A stretch of DNA of 64,000 bases, taken from Flavobacterium fluviale (lineage in GTDB: Bacteria; Bacteroidota; Bacteroidia; Flavobacteriales; Flavobacteriaceae). Made by a program: the position numbers and the translations under genes. The notes under the pieces are model-generated. The model saw only the letters and a list, made by a program, of their open reading frames with translations, did no database searches and had not been told where the DNA came from. Location: contig NZ_CP030261.1 of NCBI RefSeq assembly GCF_003312915.1, positions 1,488,001 through 1,552,000 of the forward strand, written 5' to 3'. Shown here in pieces: positions 46,502 through 54,846 of the stretch (its first letter is position 1; the number at the start of each line of letters is the position of its first letter).

Positions 46502-46527
46502 GTTAAAAAAACAAAATAGTAGAAATT

Positions 46528-47616
46528 ATGTCAAAGCTTAAAATAAACATTATCCTTTTCGGAATTGGAAATATAGGAAGTACTTTGATTAATCAGATTA
46601 TCGAAAGTCAGGAGTTTTTTCTTGAAAGTAAAAATGTAGATTTTCATTTTCCTATTATAACTAATTCTACAGTGGCCTTTTTCGAGAAAGAAGGAGTTGG
46701 TTATTCTTGGGAAACCAATTTTAGACAATTGGCAGTTCCTTTTAAGGTGGAAGATATTATTGAATTTGCTAAAGAAAATGAATTCGAAAACTTGATTGCT
46801 GTAGATGCAACAGCCAGTGATGAATTGGTGAAACATTATAACACGCTCATTAAAAACGGATTTAATATTGTGGCTGTCAATAAAAAAGCAAATACACTGC
46901 CGATAGACTTGTACAAAGAGCTCCGATCAGACCTTAAAAAGTATGACAAAGAATTTTTGTATGAAACATCCGTTGATACTGGAATTCCAGTTTTGCAGAC
47001 TTTAAGAGATTTGTATTATTCGGGAGAAAAAATCACCAAGATTCGAGGCGTATTTTCAGATCATTTAAGTTATGTTTTTAATCGGTTCTCCGCCGAAGAT
47101 GTTTCATTTTCATCTGTTTTAAAAGATGCAAGTCTTTTAGGATTGATGAAATCAACATTCAAGGAAGATTTATCTGGAAACGACACGGCAAGAAAACTTC
47201 TAATATTGGCCAGGGAAGTTGGAAAAGACTTTGACTTCTCCGATATTCAAATACAGCCTTTTATTACAGAAAATCACTTGGAAAAGAATGGAATACTAAA
47301 TAAAGAGGCCGTTGACAAATCATTTAAAATAACTAAAATAACACAGGCTGAAAATCATGTACTCCGTTATGTGGGCGAATTTGATTTTGAGAAAAACAAG
47401 CTCGAGGTTAAATTGGTTTCAGAACCTGCACATTCTCCAATTGGACAATTAAAAGGCTCCGATACGATTTTTGAAATTTATACGCAGTCATACGCACAAG
47501 TTCCAATTGTAATCCAAAGTGCACCGCCATGCAAACAGGCAATTTCGAGAGGACTTATAACCGATATTTTGAAAGTTGCCGAAAGAATTAGGAATAGAGA
47601 GGCCGTTTGGTCTTAA
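46528..47616 (+). CDS. Divergent homoserine dehydrogenase-like protein
   Basis: A 362-residue protein clearly related to the HSD half of the fused enzyme at 49827-52241. It has the NAD-binding loop LFGIGNIGSTLI, VNKKANTLPIDLYKELR and SGNDTARKLLILARE. But signature residues are changed. The expected SGT is SDH (residues 177-179), the EPDP before the active site is KSTF (208-211), so the substrate-binding Glu is Lys, and the C-terminal GAGAG is SAPPC. Asp219 and Lys223 equivalents remain. The frame is intact. It may be a pseudoenzyme, a regulator or an enzyme with a different substrate. It follows metY by 215 bp containing a repeat. Confidence 0.8.
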   Translation: MSKLKINIILFGIGNIGSTLINQIIESQEFFLESKNVDFHFPIITNSTVAFFEKEGVGYSWETNFRQLAVPFKVEDIIEFAKENEFENLIAVDATASDELVKHYNTLIKNGFNIVAVNKKANTLPIDLYKELRSDLKKYDKEFLYETSVDTGIPVLQTLRDLYYSGEKITKIRGVFSDHLSYVFNRFSAEDVSFSSVLKDASLLGLMKSTFKEDLSGNDTARKLLILAREVGKDFDFSDIQIQPFITENHLEKNGILNKEAVDKSFKITKITQAENHVLRYVGEFDFEKNKLEVKLVSEPAHSPIGQLKGSDTIFEIYTQSYAQVPIVIQSAPPCKQAISRGLITDILKVAERIRNREAVWS

Positions 47617-47809
47617 AAACTTCTTAGAAATTAAAAATATAACTAATGTTCTTTGATAAACTGATTCGTTAAGGAAGTTTAGAAAGCTAAAAAACAAATT
47701 ATTTTGTAAGTTTTTATAGTCTTTTTCTGTAAATTTTTTTTGTAAGATGTTTTTTGACGTAAAAAAATCACTTTTTAACGTATTTTGTAATTAAATTCTT
47801 GAATTTTAT

Positions 47810-47840
47810 TTGTGTAATAAAAATAATAGTTGCATATTTG
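47810..47840 (+). promoter_or_regulatory. Putative promoter of leader peptide 3
   Basis: TTG (47810-47812), a 20-nt spacer, CATATTTG (47833-47840). It has the same geometry as the leader-1 promoter. The rest of the 47617-47832 gap holds nothing I can support. Confidence 0.45.
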
Positions 47841-47867
47841 TTATACCCAAAAACTACTAGAAATCAA

Positions 47868-47939
47868 ATGAACTTAAAAGTCAACAAAATGTTTTGCGCC
47901 ATTTCGGTTAGTACCGAGGCTGGGTTGTCTATTGCTTAA
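47868..47939 (+). CDS. Leader peptide 3 (attenuator)
   Basis: A 23-codon ORF beginning MNLKVNKMFCAISVS and ending in TAA at 47937-47939. It carries Met8 and Cys10 in the NKMFC block shared with leader 4 (NKMF) and leader 2 (NKMM). Leader bases GAGGCT (47916-47921, codons 17-18) are complementary to AGCCTC (47972-47977) in the 5' arm of the next terminator. It has fewer Met/Cys than leaders 1 and 2, so sensing would rest on two codons. Confidence 0.65.
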   Translation: MNLKVNKMFCAISVSTEAGLSIA

Positions 47940-47969
47940 AAAATTGTAAGAATACAATATAAATATAGT

Positions 47970-48005
47970 AAAGCCTCCCAAAACATATTGGGAGGCTTTT
48001 TAATT
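47970..48005 (+). terminator. Attenuator terminator 3
   Basis: AAAGCCTCCCAA (47970-47981) and TTGGGAGGCTTT (47988-47999) form a perfect 12-bp stem with a 6-nt loop, then T-rich sequence. Confidence 0.88.
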
Positions 48006-48049
48006 TTACACAAATGCAGAATTTAAATAAAATACAATATAAATCACAG

Positions 48050-48115
48050 ATGAATAAATCCTTACAGATGAACAAGATGTTTGCTGTCGCGCTTATTTGC
48101 GTGCACGTCTGTTGA
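48050..48115 (+). CDS. Leader peptide 4 (attenuator)
   Basis: A 21-codon ORF (start MNKSLQMNKMFAVALICV, end CVHVC, TGA at 48113-48115), with Met at 1, 7 and 10 and Cys at 17 and 21. A start at the second MNKM is possible. Bases ACTAAAAG (48117-48124), just after the stop, can pair with CTTTTGGT (48151-48158) in the 5' arm of the next terminator over 8 bp with one G-U. A ribosome at the stop would mask them; a ribosome stalled earlier would not. Confidence 0.68.
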   Translation: MNKSLQMNKMFAVALICVHVC

Positions 48116-48146
48116 TACTAAAAGAATAAATGAGTTTAAAAAACTT

Positions 48147-48185
48147 AACCCTTTTGGTATCTGAAATTCCAAAAGGGTTTTTTTA
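48147..48185 (+). terminator. Attenuator terminator 4
   Basis: AACCCTTTTGG (48147-48157) and CCAAAAGGGTT (48169-48179) form a perfect 11-bp stem with an 11-nt loop, followed by a T-run. Confidence 0.88.
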
Positions 48186-48261
48186 TTCCAAAAAGCGATT
48201 TAACATAAACATAAAAAAGAAATAAAGATTATAAAACGCAACTAAACTAAAACTTAATATC

Positions 48262-48465
48262 ATGAGCACATTGAACTACTTAGCAAAAACGATTTCTACT
48301 TTGAAAAACAAAAGAACAAAAAGAAATAATCCGCCGCCGCCGGCAAACGAGTTGGCTCACCCAAGATTCGGAATTACTGAAACGGGAAAAAATGCCGAAA
48401 AAATAACACCAAATTCTTTGTTGTTTTTGATGTATTCAAAAGAAAATGAAACGCTTTTTATCTAA
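48262..48465 (+). CDS. Small hypothetical protein behind leader pair 3/4
   Basis: A 67-residue basic protein (STLKNKRTKRNNPPPPANE in the first half, NSLLFLMYSKENETLFI at the end), with a tetraproline and no signal peptide. No domain is recognised. It is the first ORF after terminator 4 and the only one before the next promoter and SAM riboswitch, so it is the direct target of these two attenuators unless transcription continues into metX. A small stable stem with UUCG loop (AGGC/GCCT near 48487-48498) follows it. Confidence 0.5.
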   Translation: MSTLNYLAKTISTLKNKRTKRNNPPPPANELAHPRFGITETGKNAEKITPNSLLFLMYSKENETLFI

Positions 48466-48595
48466 ACTAAAAAGCATCGCAAAATAGGCTTCGGCCTGCT
48501 TAATTTTACTGGGCATTTTTGTTCGGTAAATTTTTGCGTATAAGAGTTTTTGCTGCAGTATGTTTATGAAATTTAGCAAACAGTTTCGATAAAAT

Positions 48596-48626
48596 TTGTT
48601 TGTTAGAGAAATTAGTAGTTAATTTG
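48596..48626 (+). promoter_or_regulatory. Putative promoter of the metX operon
   Basis: TTG (48596-48598), a 20-nt spacer, TTAATTTG (48619-48626; one mismatch to TAnnTTTG), 30 nt before the riboswitch. The spacing equals that of the leader-1 and leader-3 promoters. Confidence 0.4.
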
Positions 48627-48655
48627 CACTCGTTAAGTTCAAAAAAGTATTGAAA

Positions 48656-48761
48656 TGTTATAAAGAAAGGACGAGGGATTAGACCCGATGAATCCTTAGC
48701 AACCCTTCGTTAATTCGAAGAAGGTGCTGCATTCTACCACGCCCAACGTGGAAAGATAACA
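48656..48761 (+). promoter_or_regulatory. SAM-I riboswitch (S box) of the metX operon
   Basis: P1 is TGTTAT (48656-48661) with ATAACA (48756-48761). Between them lie the canonical elements AGAAAGGACGAGGG, ATTAGACCCGATGAATCC, TTAGCAACC, the P3 stem CTTCG...CGAAG, GGTGCTGCATTCTACC, CACGCCCAACGTG (P4 stem) and GGAAAGAT. This is a standard SAM-I aptamer. It should switch off metX-thrA-osmC-metZ when SAM is high. Confidence 0.92.
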
Positions 48762-48771
48762 ACAAGAATTT

Positions 48772-48796
48772 TTCTAGTTTACACTAGTTTTTTCTT
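48772..48796 (+). terminator. Riboswitch expression-platform terminator
   Basis: CTAGT and ACTAG form a short stem around TTAC and are followed by TTTTTT (48789-48793 region). The stem is weak, so the call is tentative, but it is the only U-tract hairpin between the aptamer and metX. Confidence 0.5.
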
Positions 48797-48835
48797 TCTA
48801 ATATTTCCAGATACAAATCAGATAATACAACAGAT

Positions 48836-49825
48836 TTGAAATTGGAAAATATACCAAACCCTATTAGCATACAAAATTTCACCACAGAAAATGGTGCGCT
48901 TTATCGTACACTGCCTTTAAGTTTTATTATTGCCGGTCAGCCATTGCATAGTGCGCCTATTGTTTTGGTAAATCATGCCTTGACAGGAAATGCGCAAGTT
49001 ACTGGCGAAAACGGCTGGTGGAATGACTTAATTGGCGAAGGTAAAACCATTGATACTGCTGTTTACACCATTTTAGCTTTTGATATTCCAGGAAATGGGA
49101 GCAATTCTTTCCTAATCGAAAACTATCTAGATTTTACTGCAAGAGACATTGCCAGAATTTTTATCGAAGGAGTAAAAGCTTTAAATATTGAAAAGCTTTA
49201 TGCCATAATTGGAGGTTCAGTTGGAGGCGGAATTGCTTGGGAAATCTTAGCTTTAGCGCCAAATATCACAGAACATCTTATCCCGATTGCGAGCGACTGG
49301 AAATCGACAGACTGGCTGATTGCCAATTGTTTCCTGCAAGAACAAATTCTCAATAATTCTTCAAAACCAATCGAAGATGCGAGAATACACGCCATGTTGT
49401 GTTATCGTTCGCCAGAATCATTCAAAGAAAAATTTCAGCGTACCATTAATCAAGACCTTTTGATTTTTAATATCGAAAGCTGGCTGGCGCATCACGGAAA
49501 AAAATTGCAGCAAAGATTTCAGTTAGCTTCCTATAAATTAATGAATCAGCTGCTTAAAACAATTGATATTACTAGAAATAGTGAAAGTTTTGAAAACTTA
49601 TTGTCACAATCAAATGCATCAATTCATATAGTAGGAATTAATTCGGATTTGTTTTTTACAGCAAAAGAAAACGTAGAAACCTATGAAGAATTGAAGAAAT
49701 TTAAAGACAATGTTTTCTACAGCGAAATTGATTCGGTTCACGGACATGACGCTTTTTTAATCGAGTACAAACAATTAGATCATTTACTTGCCGATATTTT
49801 TAAGGCAGAAACAATAAAAAAATAA
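48836..49825 (+). CDS. metX: Homoserine O-acetyltransferase (MetX family)
   Basis: A 329-residue alpha/beta-hydrolase acyltransferase that activates homoserine for sulfhydrylation. It has VLVNHALTGNAQVTG, the nucleophile elbow IIGGSVGGGIAWEI (Ser in GGSVGGG), and a terminal SVHGHDAFLIEY with the catalytic His. It is shorter than typical MetX (about 370). No ATG is available near the start; the frame opens at TTG 48836 about 75 nt after the SAM riboswitch, so a TTG start is likely. It is followed after 1 bp by the aspartokinase/HSD gene. Confidence 0.88.
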   Translation: MKLENIPNPISIQNFTTENGALYRTLPLSFIIAGQPLHSAPIVLVNHALTGNAQVTGENGWWNDLIGEGKTIDTAVYTILAFDIPGNGSNSFLIENYLDFTARDIARIFIEGVKALNIEKLYAIIGGSVGGGIAWEILALAPNITEHLIPIASDWKSTDWLIANCFLQEQILNNSSKPIEDARIHAMLCYRSPESFKEKFQRTINQDLLIFNIESWLAHHGKKLQQRFQLASYKLMNQLLKTIDITRNSESFENLLSQSNASIHIVGINSDLFFTAKENVETYEELKKFKDNVFYSEIDSVHGHDAFLIEYKQLDHLLADIFKAETIKK

Positions 49826-49826
49826 A

Positions 49827-52241
49827 ATGAAAGTATTAAAATTTGGAGGTAAATCATTAGCAAACGGAGAAGGACTTAACAAAGTTGTTTCGATCATTTC
49901 GGATAAAGTAAATCAAGGTGAAAAAATTGCCGTTGTAGTTTCTGCGCGCGGTAACGCAACAGATGAATTGGAATTTATCTTAACCATTGCTGCAAAAAAT
50001 GGCAGTTATAAAGAATTATTAGAGAATTTTAAAAAATATCAAATATCAGATTATCCGCATGTAGATTTTTCGGAAGAGTTTAATGTTTTAGATAAACTTT
50101 TTGAAGGAGTAAGTCTAATTGGCGATTACAGTAAAAAAATCAAAGATCAGATTCTGTCAAAAGGAGAATTGCTTTCAGCTAAATTATTGACTGCTATTTT
50201 AGTAGAAAAAGGGATTCCAGCCAATTTTGTAGATTCAAGAGAATTGCTGAAAACCGATTCTAAATTTGGTGATGCACAACCTTTGGAACAGCTTTCAAAG
50301 AAAAACGTAGTCAATTATTTTAAAGAACATAATGGCGAAACGGTTAATATAGTTACAGGCTTCATTGGATCCAACAACAACAACGACACAACTACTTTAG
50401 GTAGAAACGGCAGTAACTATACCGCTTCGTTAATCGCAAATTATTTAAATGCCGAAGAACTTCAAAACTTTACACACGTAGACGGAATTTATACTGCAAA
50501 TCCAGATTTAGTTGCAGATGCTAAGAAAATTGAATATTTGTCTTTTAACGAGGCAAACGAGCTGGCAAATTTTGGAGCAACAATTCTGCACGCCAAAACG
50601 ATAATTCCGTTATTAGAAAAAAATATTCCGCTTCGTATTTTAAATACTTTCAATCACGAAAACCGAGGTACATTAATTACATCCGATTCTGCGAAAGAAG
50701 GGATTAAAACACTTTCTGTTCTGGAAAATGTTTCTCTTGTTAACCTTGAAGGACGAGGATTACTTGGAAAAGCTGGAGTAGATGCTCGTATTTTTAAAGT
50801 AATGGGAGATCACAATATCAGTGTAAGTATTATTTCGCAAGGTTCTTCAGAAAGAGGAATTGGGCTTGTTGTAGCGACTGAAAAAGCTACACTTGCAATG
50901 GTAGAATTAGAAAAAGAGTTCGAAAACGACTTTTATTCTAAAGATGTAAACCAAATTACAGTGACAGATAATGTATCGGTAATTTCGATTATCGGGCAGG
51001 ATTTGAGCACTTTTCATAAACCATACACCGCTTTAATCAAAAATAAAATTGTTCCGATTTTGTTTAACAACACTGTAACGGGTAAAAACGTGAGTTTGGT
51101 TGTTAAAAAAGAAGAATTAAACAAAGCCTTAAACGTAATTCACGGTGAAATCTTTGGTGTTTCTAAGAAAATCAACATTGCAATTTTCGGTCACGGATTA
51201 GTTGGAGGAACTTTAATTAATCAAATTTTAGAATCAGCTGCAGCAATTGAAAAACGAAAAGATATTAAGCTGAATGTTTTTGCTATTGCAAACTCAAAAA
51301 AGCTGCTTTTAAATAAATATGGGGTTACTGCAAACTGGAAAAATGAAATTGAAACAAAAGGTGAGTCATACACAATTAAAGATATTATCGCTTATGCAAA
51401 TGACCATCATTTAGAAAACTTAATAGCAATTGATAATACGGCAAGTGCAACTTTCGTAGAAAATTATATTCCGCTTGTAGAAAGCAGTTTCGATTTGATT
51501 TCTTCCAATAAAGTGGCGAATACATTAAGCTATGGTTTTTACAAAGAATTAAGAAAATCTCTAACTGAAAACCAAAAGAATTATTTATACGAAACTAATG
51601 TTGGAGCAGGATTACCATTAATTGATACGATTAAATTACTGCATCTTTCAGGTGAAAATATCACAAAAATTAAAGGTGTCTTCTCAGGAACATTGAGTTA
51701 TTTATTTAACAATTTCTCTGCAAAAGATGCGCCTTTCAGCGAAATTCTGCAGGAAGCAATTGATAATGGATATACAGAACCAGATCCGCGTGAGGATTTA
51801 TGTGGCAATGATGTGGGTAGAAAATTATTAATTTTAGCTAGAGAATTGGATTTGCAAAATGAATTTGAAGAAATATCAATTCAGAATTTAATTCCAGAAC
51901 ACTTACGTGAAGGAAGCGCTGCTGATTTCCTAACGAAATTAAAAGAATTTGATCCAATTTATGCAAAAATAAAAGCAGAACAGCAGCCAAATCATGTATT
52001 AAGATATATCGGCGAATTGTCTGGTGATTTACAAAATGACAAAGGAAATCTTGAAGTAAAATTAGTTTCAGTGCCAAAAGATACTGCATTAGGTGGATTA
52101 AAAGGTTCTGATTCTTTCTTCGAAATTTATACAGAATCTTACGGAGATCGCCCAATCGTTATTCAGGGAGCTGGTGCAGGTTCTGCGGTAACGGCAAGAG
52201 GAGTATTTGGAGATATTTTGAGATTGTCTGATAAAGGATAA
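49827..52241 (+). CDS. thrA: Bifunctional aspartate kinase / homoserine dehydrogenase
   Basis: An 804-residue fusion. The aspartokinase half has MKVLKFGGKSLANGEG (KFGGKS where KFGGTS is usual) and TTLGRNGSNYTASLIA. ACT-type regulatory repeats follow (NVSLVNLEGRGLLGKAGV, VSVISIIGQDLST). The HSD half starts near residue 450 with IFGHGLVGGTLI, and keeps all active-site motifs: NVGAGLPLIDTI, GVFSGTLSYLF, GYTEPDPREDLCGNDVGRK. It catalyses the first and third steps from aspartate to homoserine. By context it is the methionine-side enzyme (metL-like), under the SAM riboswitch. Confidence 0.94.
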   Translation: MKVLKFGGKSLANGEGLNKVVSIISDKVNQGEKIAVVVSARGNATDELEFILTIAAKNGSYKELLENFKKYQISDYPHVDFSEEFNVLDKLFEGVSLIGDYSKKIKDQILSKGELLSAKLLTAILVEKGIPANFVDSRELLKTDSKFGDAQPLEQLSKKNVVNYFKEHNGETVNIVTGFIGSNNNNDTTTLGRNGSNYTASLIANYLNAEELQNFTHVDGIYTANPDLVADAKKIEYLSFNEANELANFGATILHAKTIIPLLEKNIPLRILNTFNHENRGTLITSDSAKEGIKTLSVLENVSLVNLEGRGLLGKAGVDARIFKVMGDHNISVSIISQGSSERGIGLVVATEKATLAMVELEKEFENDFYSKDVNQITVTDNVSVISIIGQDLSTFHKPYTALIKNKIVPILFNNTVTGKNVSLVVKKEELNKALNVIHGEIFGVSKKINIAIFGHGLVGGTLINQILESAAAIEKRKDIKLNVFAIANSKKLLLNKYGVTANWKNEIETKGESYTIKDIIAYANDHHLENLIAIDNTASATFVENYIPLVESSFDLISSNKVANTLSYGFYKELRKSLTENQKNYLYETNVGAGLPLIDTIKLLHLSGENITKIKGVFSGTLSYLFNNFSAKDAPFSEILQEAIDNGYTEPDPREDLCGNDVGRKLLILARELDLQNEFEEISIQNLIPEHLREGSAADFLTKLKEFDPIYAKIKAEQQPNHVLRYIGELSGDLQNDKGNLEVKLVSVPKDTALGGLKGSDSFFEIYTESYGDRPIVIQGAGAGSAVTARGVFGDILRLSDKG

Positions 52242-52319
52242 TACGATTTTAGATTGCAGATTTTAGACTTGAGATTTTATATTTACAAGACTATAACAAA
52301 ACAAAAAAATAACAACACA

Positions 52320-52745
52320 ATGAAAGTAACTTTAAACAGAGTAAATGACGCATTTCATTTTAAAGTAAAAAATGAACGCGGACACATAGTTGACGTTGAT
52401 AGCAGAGCCGAATTTGGCGGAAGCGATTTAGGAGCAAGTCCAATGGAATTGGTGTTAATGGGCGTTGCAGGATGCAGCGCTATTGATATGATCTCAATCT
52501 TAAAAAAACAGCGTCAGGAAATTACTTCTTTCAATGCTGAGGTTGAAGGAACAAGAGTTCAAATCGAAGAAGCAAAACCTTTTAAAGAAATCGATGTGGT
52601 TTTTTATTTAGAAGGAGAAATCAGCCCAGAAAAAGCCAAAAAAGCAGCACAGCTTTCTTTCGAGAAATACTGTTCTGTTGCCAAAACGGTTGAGCCAACG
52701 GCAACAATTAAATACAAAGTTGTCCTGAACAACGAAGCTTTGTAA
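52320..52745 (+). CDS. OsmC family protein
   Basis: A 141-residue OsmC/Ohr-fold protein. It has the central GGSDLGASPMELVLMGVAGCSAIDMI (with the conserved Cys) and a second cysteine in FEKYCSVAKTVEPTATI. Such proteins reduce organic hydroperoxides or act on thiol compounds. Its place between thrA and metZ suggests a role in sulfur-compound metabolism, but this is inference. The open frame starts at 52254, but ATG 52320 (MKVTLNRVNDAFHF) fits the family. Confidence 0.88.
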   Translation: MKVTLNRVNDAFHFKVKNERGHIVDVDSRAEFGGSDLGASPMELVLMGVAGCSAIDMISILKKQRQEITSFNAEVEGTRVQIEEAKPFKEIDVVFYLEGEISPEKAKKAAQLSFEKYCSVAKTVEPTATIKYKVVLNNEAL

Positions 52746-52815
52746 GAATTAGAAAATTAGTTAATTAGAGAATTAGATAATTTCTCTAAAAAGTTTGAAT
52801 TTTAAGTTCAGTGAT

Positions 52816-52839
52816 AACCTGAAACTTTAAACTTGAAAC
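52816..52839. repeat. CCTGAAACTTTAAAC-type repeat before metZ
   Basis: AACCTGAAACTTTAAACTTG is another copy of the CCTGAAAC/TTTAAAC words, 26 bp before the metZ start. Confidence 0.5.
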
Positions 52840-52864
52840 AAAAAAACAAAAACAAAACAACACA

Positions 52865-54037
52865 ATGAATAAAGAAGAATTTGGTTTTGAAACACAAGCC
52901 ATCAGAACACAATTAGAAAGATCACAGTATTTAGAGCATTCGGTGCCTTTGTACCTTTCATCAAGCTTCGTTTTTGAAGATGCTGAAGATATGAGAGCTT
53001 CGTTTACAGAAGAAAAAGAAAGAAATATTTACAGCCGTTTCAGTAATCCAAACACATCAGAATTTGTGGATAAGATCTGCAAAATGGAAGGTGCAGATTC
53101 TGGTTATGCTTTTGCAACGGGAATGGCTGCAGTATATTCTACTTTTGCAGCATTGTTAAATTCTGGAGATCATATTGTTTCTGCAAGCAGTGTTTTTGGT
53201 TCGACTCATGCTTTGTTTATGACTTATTTTCCAAAATGGAATATCGAAACTTCGTATTTTGAGATTAATAAGCCAGAAACAATCGAGAGTTTTATTAAGC
53301 CAAACACCAAAATATTATACGCCGAATCTCCGACAAATCCAGGAGTTGATGTAATTGATTTAGAATTGTTAGGAAATATTGCTAAAAAACACAATCTGAT
53401 TTTAATAATCGACAACTGTTTTGCAACACCTTATTTACAGCAGCCAATTAAATTTGGAGCGCATTTGGTTATCCATTCAGCAACAAAATTAATCGACGGA
53501 CAAGGACGTGTTTTAGGAGGAGTAACAGTTGGTGATGCAGAGTTAATCAGACAGATTTATTTGTTCTCTAGAAACACAGGTCCGGCTTTATCGCCATTTA
53601 ATGCTTGGGTTCTTTCAAAAAGTTTAGAGACACTGGCCGTTCGTGTTGACAGACACTGCGAAAATGCTCTAAAAGTTGCTGAGTTTTTAGAAAGCCATCC
53701 AAATGTAAACAGCGTAAAATATCCGTTTTTGAAATCGCATCCGCAATATGAAATTGCGAAAAAGCAGATGAAAGCTGGCGGTAACATCATCGCATTTGAG
53801 ATTAAAGGCGGAATTGAAGCAGGAAGAAAGTTCTTGAATTCAATACAACTTTGTTCATTGTCTGCAAATATTGGAGACACCAGAACAATTGTTACGCATC
53901 CGGCTTCTACAACACACAGCAAATTATCTGAAGAGGATCAATTAGCAGTTGGAATTACGCAAGGTCTTGTTCGTGTTTCCGTAGGTTTAGAAACGGTAGA
54001 AGATGTAATTGCAGATTTGAAACAGGCACTAGCTTAA
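52865..54037 (+). CDS. metZ: O-succinyl/acetylhomoserine sulfhydrylase (MetZ type)
   Basis: A 390-residue trans-sulfuration family PLP enzyme. It has FETQAIRTQLERSQYLEHSVPLYL, YSRFSNPNTSEFVDKI, and the PLP lysine block HSATKLIDGQGRVLGG; the DGQGR after the lysine is characteristic of MetZ rather than MetB/MetC. HPASTTHSKLSEEDQ follows. It makes homocysteine by direct sulfhydrylation. It is a second such enzyme beside MetY. Last gene of the metX operon; a stem-loop follows. Confidence 0.88.
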   Translation: MNKEEFGFETQAIRTQLERSQYLEHSVPLYLSSSFVFEDAEDMRASFTEEKERNIYSRFSNPNTSEFVDKICKMEGADSGYAFATGMAAVYSTFAALLNSGDHIVSASSVFGSTHALFMTYFPKWNIETSYFEINKPETIESFIKPNTKILYAESPTNPGVDVIDLELLGNIAKKHNLILIIDNCFATPYLQQPIKFGAHLVIHSATKLIDGQGRVLGGVTVGDAELIRQIYLFSRNTGPALSPFNAWVLSKSLETLAVRVDRHCENALKVAEFLESHPNVNSVKYPFLKSHPQYEIAKKQMKAGGNIIAFEIKGGIEAGRKFLNSIQLCSLSANIGDTRTIVTHPASTTHSKLSEEDQLAVGITQGLVRVSVGLETVEDVIADLKQALA

Positions 54038-54065
54038 TTATATATTTCAATTTTCTAATAGTAAA

Positions 54066-54110
54066 GGCGATTTTTAACTGTAAATTTATTACTGTTAAAA
54101 ATCGCCATTT
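54066..54110 (+). terminator. Terminator-like hairpin after metZ
   Basis: GGCGATTTTTAAC (54066-54078) and GTTAAAAATCGCC (54094-54106) are exact inverted copies. The T-tract after is short (ATTTATTT). Confidence 0.65.
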
Positions 54111-54135
54111 ATTTACGTTCTATTTTTTTTAAATA

Positions 54136-54143
54136 TATTTTTG
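54136..54143 (+). promoter_or_regulatory. -7 element for the RDD gene
   Basis: TATTTTTG, a perfect TAnnTTTG, 41 bp upstream of the TTG start. Confidence 0.5.
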
Positions 54144-54183
54144 TCTATAATTTAAAATTATAATCAAAAAAATCAAGATACCA

Positions 54184-54690
54184 TTGAGCACTTCTATTTA
54201 TGTTGTTGAAAAAAAAATAGTAACATCGGACCGCGATCGTTTCTTTAACGGCATTATTGATTTTGTGTTTATAGTAGCTGTCATATTTGTTTTTACTTTT
54301 CTTGTTGTCATTACGGGAAATGTTTTTCAATGGGACATTTATAGGGTCTGGGTAGAAGTTATGATAGATCTTGGAGTTGTAGGAACGTACCTTTCTTTTG
54401 CAATTATTTATTATTTGCTTTTAGAAAGCATTTTTGGACTAACAATTGGTAAAATTATCACAGGAAGTGTTGTAGTAGATAAAAATGGCAAAACACCAAG
54501 TTTTAAGATTATTTGCATTAGAACTTTTTGTCGCTTAATTCCTTTTGAGGCATTATCGTTCTTAAGTAAATCAGCGAAATTTTGGCATGATTCTATTTCT
54601 AAAACTTATGTTGTAGAGAAAAAAGACTTAAAAAATGCCATGGAAATCTTTTATAGTTTGAATTCAATTGGAATAAATGATGGAAATTAA
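54184..54690 (+). CDS. RDD family membrane protein
   Basis: A 168-residue protein with the RDD layout: a charged start then RDRFFNGIIDFVFIVAVIFVFTF (first helix), a second around VVGTYLSFAIIYYLLLESIF, and GLTIGKIITGSVVVDKNGK, then ICIRTFCRLIPFEALSF. The function of RDD proteins is poorly known; some affect ion or solute transport. No ATG is present early; TTG 54184 is used, which suits a -7 element at 54136. Confidence 0.8.
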   Translation: MSTSIYVVEKKIVTSDRDRFFNGIIDFVFIVAVIFVFTFLVVITGNVFQWDIYRVWVEVMIDLGVVGTYLSFAIIYYLLLESIFGLTIGKIITGSVVVDKNGKTPSFKIICIRTFCRLIPFEALSFLSKSAKFWHDSISKTYVVEKKDLKNAMEIFYSLNSIGINDGN

Positions 54691-54846
54691 TTTAAACTAT
54701 ACTAATTTGGTAGAATATAAGTTTCAATCTGTTATATTCTCATTTAAAAAGATTATTTTTGTTGCAGAAAATATGCTTATTGTTTGTTTTAGTTCATTTT
54801 AAAGTCAGTGAAACTAGAATTTGCAGTTACAATCTAAAATATAAAA

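Noticed and set aside
46480-46506. Mini-ORF MNLYHLYG inside the inverted repeat
   Set aside because: It is part of the dispersed repeat, has no terminator or Met/Cys block and does not behave like leaders 1-4.
46528-47616. HSD paralogue as a broken pseudogene
   Set aside because: The frame is open for the full length and neighbouring conserved residues remain, so divergence is more likely than decay.
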